Below, one piece after another: positions 5,771 to 7,050 of a stretch of DNA of 7,050 nucleotides. The stretch is from Gammaproteobacteria bacterium (GTDB lineage Bacteria; Pseudomonadota; Gammaproteobacteria; JAJDOJ01). Position 1 is the first letter of the stretch. Each line of letters starts with the position of its first letter. Where the stretch lies: the NCBI GenBank assembly GCA_027030565.1, contig JALVEU010000355.1:1-7050 (forward strand), written 5' to 3'. Below the pieces are notes generated by a model. It was not told where the DNA came from. It searched no databases and saw only the letters and a list, made by a program, of their open reading frames with translations. Position numbers and translations under genes: made by a program.

Positions 5771-6139
5771 ATGCAGGAAATTCCAGTTTCCGTGGTCCCG
5801 AACGCCTCCGATGCCCCACTGCGGCTGTCGGACGCCGCAGTGGCCAAGATCCGTGAACTCCTCGACGAGGAGGGCAACCCGGAACTGAAACTGCGGGTGT
5901 TCGTCACCGGGGGCGGATGCTCCGGGTTCCAGTACGGCTTCGAGTTCGACGAACGGGCGGCAGAAGACGACATCGTCGTCGAGAAGGGCGGCGTGACCGT
6001 CCTCGTGGATCCGATGAGTGCTCAGTACCTGACGGGTGCAGAGATCGACTACCGCGAGAGCCTCGAGGGTGCCCAGTTCGTGGTCAACAACCCCAATGCC
6101 GTGAGCACCTGCGGTTGCGGCTCCTCGTTCACCGTTTGA
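5771..6139 (+). CDS. erpA: Iron-sulfur cluster insertion protein ErpA
   Basis: A 122-residue A-type carrier (HesB/IscA family) that receives Fe-S clusters from the assembly scaffold and passes them to apo-enzymes; in E. coli it serves the isoprenoid enzymes IspG and IspH and several dehydrogenases. The three cluster ligands are Cys50 in TGGGCSGFQYGF (46-57), and Cys114 and Cys116 in STCGCGSSF (112-120). The sequence near the N-terminus (LRLSDAAVAKIREL, 17-30) is typical of ErpA, and the adjoining anmK gene matches its usual neighbourhood. The ATG is preceded by GAGG about 10 nt upstream. A 134-nt spacer with an inverted repeat separates it from the bactofilin gene, so it may have its own promoter. 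Confidence 0.96.
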   Translation: MQEIPVSVVPNASDAPLRLSDAAVAKIRELLDEEGNPELKLRVFVTGGGCSGFQYGFEFDERAAEDDIVVEKGGVTVLVDPMSAQYLTGAEIDYRESLEGAQFVVNNPNAVSTCGCGSSFTV

Positions 6140-6146
6140 GCGCGGG

Positions 6147-7050
6147 TCATCGCCGGGACATCCGGCCGGGATAGACCGCGCCCAGCACCACGGGCTCGGC
6201 GGCACCGGTCACCTCGGGCAGGTTGCCGGGCCGGTCGGCCAACGTCTCCCGCGCCAACCAGGCGAAGGCCATGGCCTCCACCCATTGCGCTGGCACGCCC
6301 AGTGTGGAGGTCGTGCGGATCCGTCGTCCCGGAAGGTGGGCGGCCAGGCGTCCCAGCAGGTGGGGGTTGAAGGCCCCGCCGCCGCAGACCAGGATCTCTG
6401 TGGCCTTCGGTAGCTCCGATTCGATCGCCTGCGCAATGCTGAGCGCGGTGAGCTCGGCGAGCGTGGCCTGGACGTCGGCCCCGGAAAGCGGCGGTTGCAC
6501 GGCATCCAGGGCGCTCTGCAGCCATCCCAGATGGAAAAGCTCCGGCCCGGTGCTCTTGGGGGGTGGCTGGGTGAAGTAGGGCAGGGCCAGGAGCTGTTCC
6601 AACAGCCCTTGGTGGACCCGACCGGAGGCGGCCCAACGCCCTTCCCGGTCGAAGGCTTCGCCCCGCTGCGCACGGATCCAGGCATCGAGCAGGGTGTTGC
6701 CGGGTCCGGTGTCGAACCCGCTCACGGGCCCCCGGGCGGGAAGTAGGGTCACATTGGCGATACCCCCGATGTTCACCACCACCCGGTCGCGATCGTGACG
6801 CTGGAACACCGCGCGATGAAATGCTGGGACCAGAGGCGCACCCTGGCCGCCTGCCGCCATGTCGCGACGCCGTAGATCGGCCACCGTGGTGATCCCCGTG
6901 CGCTGGGCGATGCGGTTGGGGTCTCCGATCTGCCAGGTGAACGGATGCGGGCCGTGGGGCGCGTGCCACAGTGTCTGGCCATGACTGCCGATGGCACGGA
7001 CCTGCTCCGGAGCCACCCCGGAGTCCTCTAGGAGCGTACAGGCCGCCTTG
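6147..7050 (-). CDS. anmK: Anhydro-N-acetylmuramic acid kinase, C-terminal part (cut by window edge)
   Basis: The frame is open to the right edge, giving 301 codons including the stop; the full protein is about 370 residues, so some 70 N-terminal residues lie outside. AnmK phosphorylates and hydrolyses 1,6-anhydro-MurNAc to MurNAc-6-phosphate in peptidoglycan recycling. Visible family marks, numbered from the first full codon, are GSHGQTLWH (21-29), WQIGDPNRIA (39-48), VNIGGIANVT (92-101), DTGPGN (113-118), whose Asp is the likely catalytic base, and the ATP-site loop CGGGAFNP (222-229). The C-terminus VVLGAVYPG is typical. It converges on erpA with 7 nt between the stop codons and no room for a terminator. 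Confidence 0.97.
   Translation of the reverse strand, partial: KAACTLLEDSGVAPEQVRAIGSHGQTLWHAPHGPHPFTWQIGDPNRIAQRTGITTVADLRRRDMAAGGQGAPLVPAFHRAVFQRHDRDRVVVNIGGIANVTLLPARGPVSGFDTGPGNTLLDAWIRAQRGEAFDREGRWAASGRVHQGLLEQLLALPYFTQPPPKSTGPELFHLGWLQSALDAVQPPLSGADVQATLAELTALSIAQAIESELPKATEILVCGGGAFNPHLLGRLAAHLPGRRIRTTSTLGVPAQWVEAMAFAWLARETLADRPGNLPEVTGAAEPVVLGAVYPGRMSRR

Noticed and set aside
1..7050. Mobile elements, CRISPR arrays, tRNA or rRNA genes, phage or defence genes
   Set aside because: I found no transposase, integrase, regularly spaced repeats, RNA-gene signatures or defence domains; all substantial sequence is accounted for by conserved chromosomal genes.

Overview
The window is about 7 kb of compact, GC-rich chromosomal DNA that looks gammaproteobacterial. 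The evidence is the gene order argC - coiled-coil membrane protein - bactofilin - erpA - anmK, which from memory matches a conserved gammaproteobacterial neighbourhood (Pseudomonas has a similar run), together with outer-membrane porin architecture and GTG starts with good ribosome binding sites. A member of the Chromatiales/Ectothiorhodospiraceae would fit, but this is inference. I see no mobile element, CRISPR array, tRNA or rRNA. No gene-free stretch exceeds 300 bases; the longest is the 167-nt divergent spacer between bfd and argC.

Left half (1-3182, all minus strand): two iron-related transcription units. The first reads bfd (2Fe-2S bacterioferritin-associated ferredoxin) - bfr (bacterioferritin with a complete ferroxidase centre and the haem-ligand Met52) - hemJ (membrane protoporphyrinogen IX oxidase). 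The second reads porin - FMN-binding periplasmic protein - PepSY-type transmembrane protein (cut by the window start), with overlapping reading frames. A Fur-box-like sequence precedes each unit, and the two sites share the identical 10-mer GCGAATGAGA.

Right half (3350-7050): argC (arginine biosynthesis), overlapping by 4 nt an uncharacterised single-pass membrane protein with a coiled coil, then a bactofilin, then erpA (A-type Fe-S carrier), all on the plus strand. anmK (anhydro-MurNAc kinase, cell-wall recycling) converges from the right with only 7 nt between stop codons and runs off the window.

How the genes fit together: the left half appears to combine iron storage and release (Bfr/Bfd), haem synthesis (HemJ, which may help supply Bfr's own haem) and a candidate envelope electron-transfer or ferric-reduction pathway (porin, covalent flavoprotein, PepSY membrane reductase), plausibly co-ordinated by Fur. 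The right half is conserved housekeeping synteny. The least described items are the porin/flavoprotein/PepSY operon and the membrane protein next to the bactofilin.
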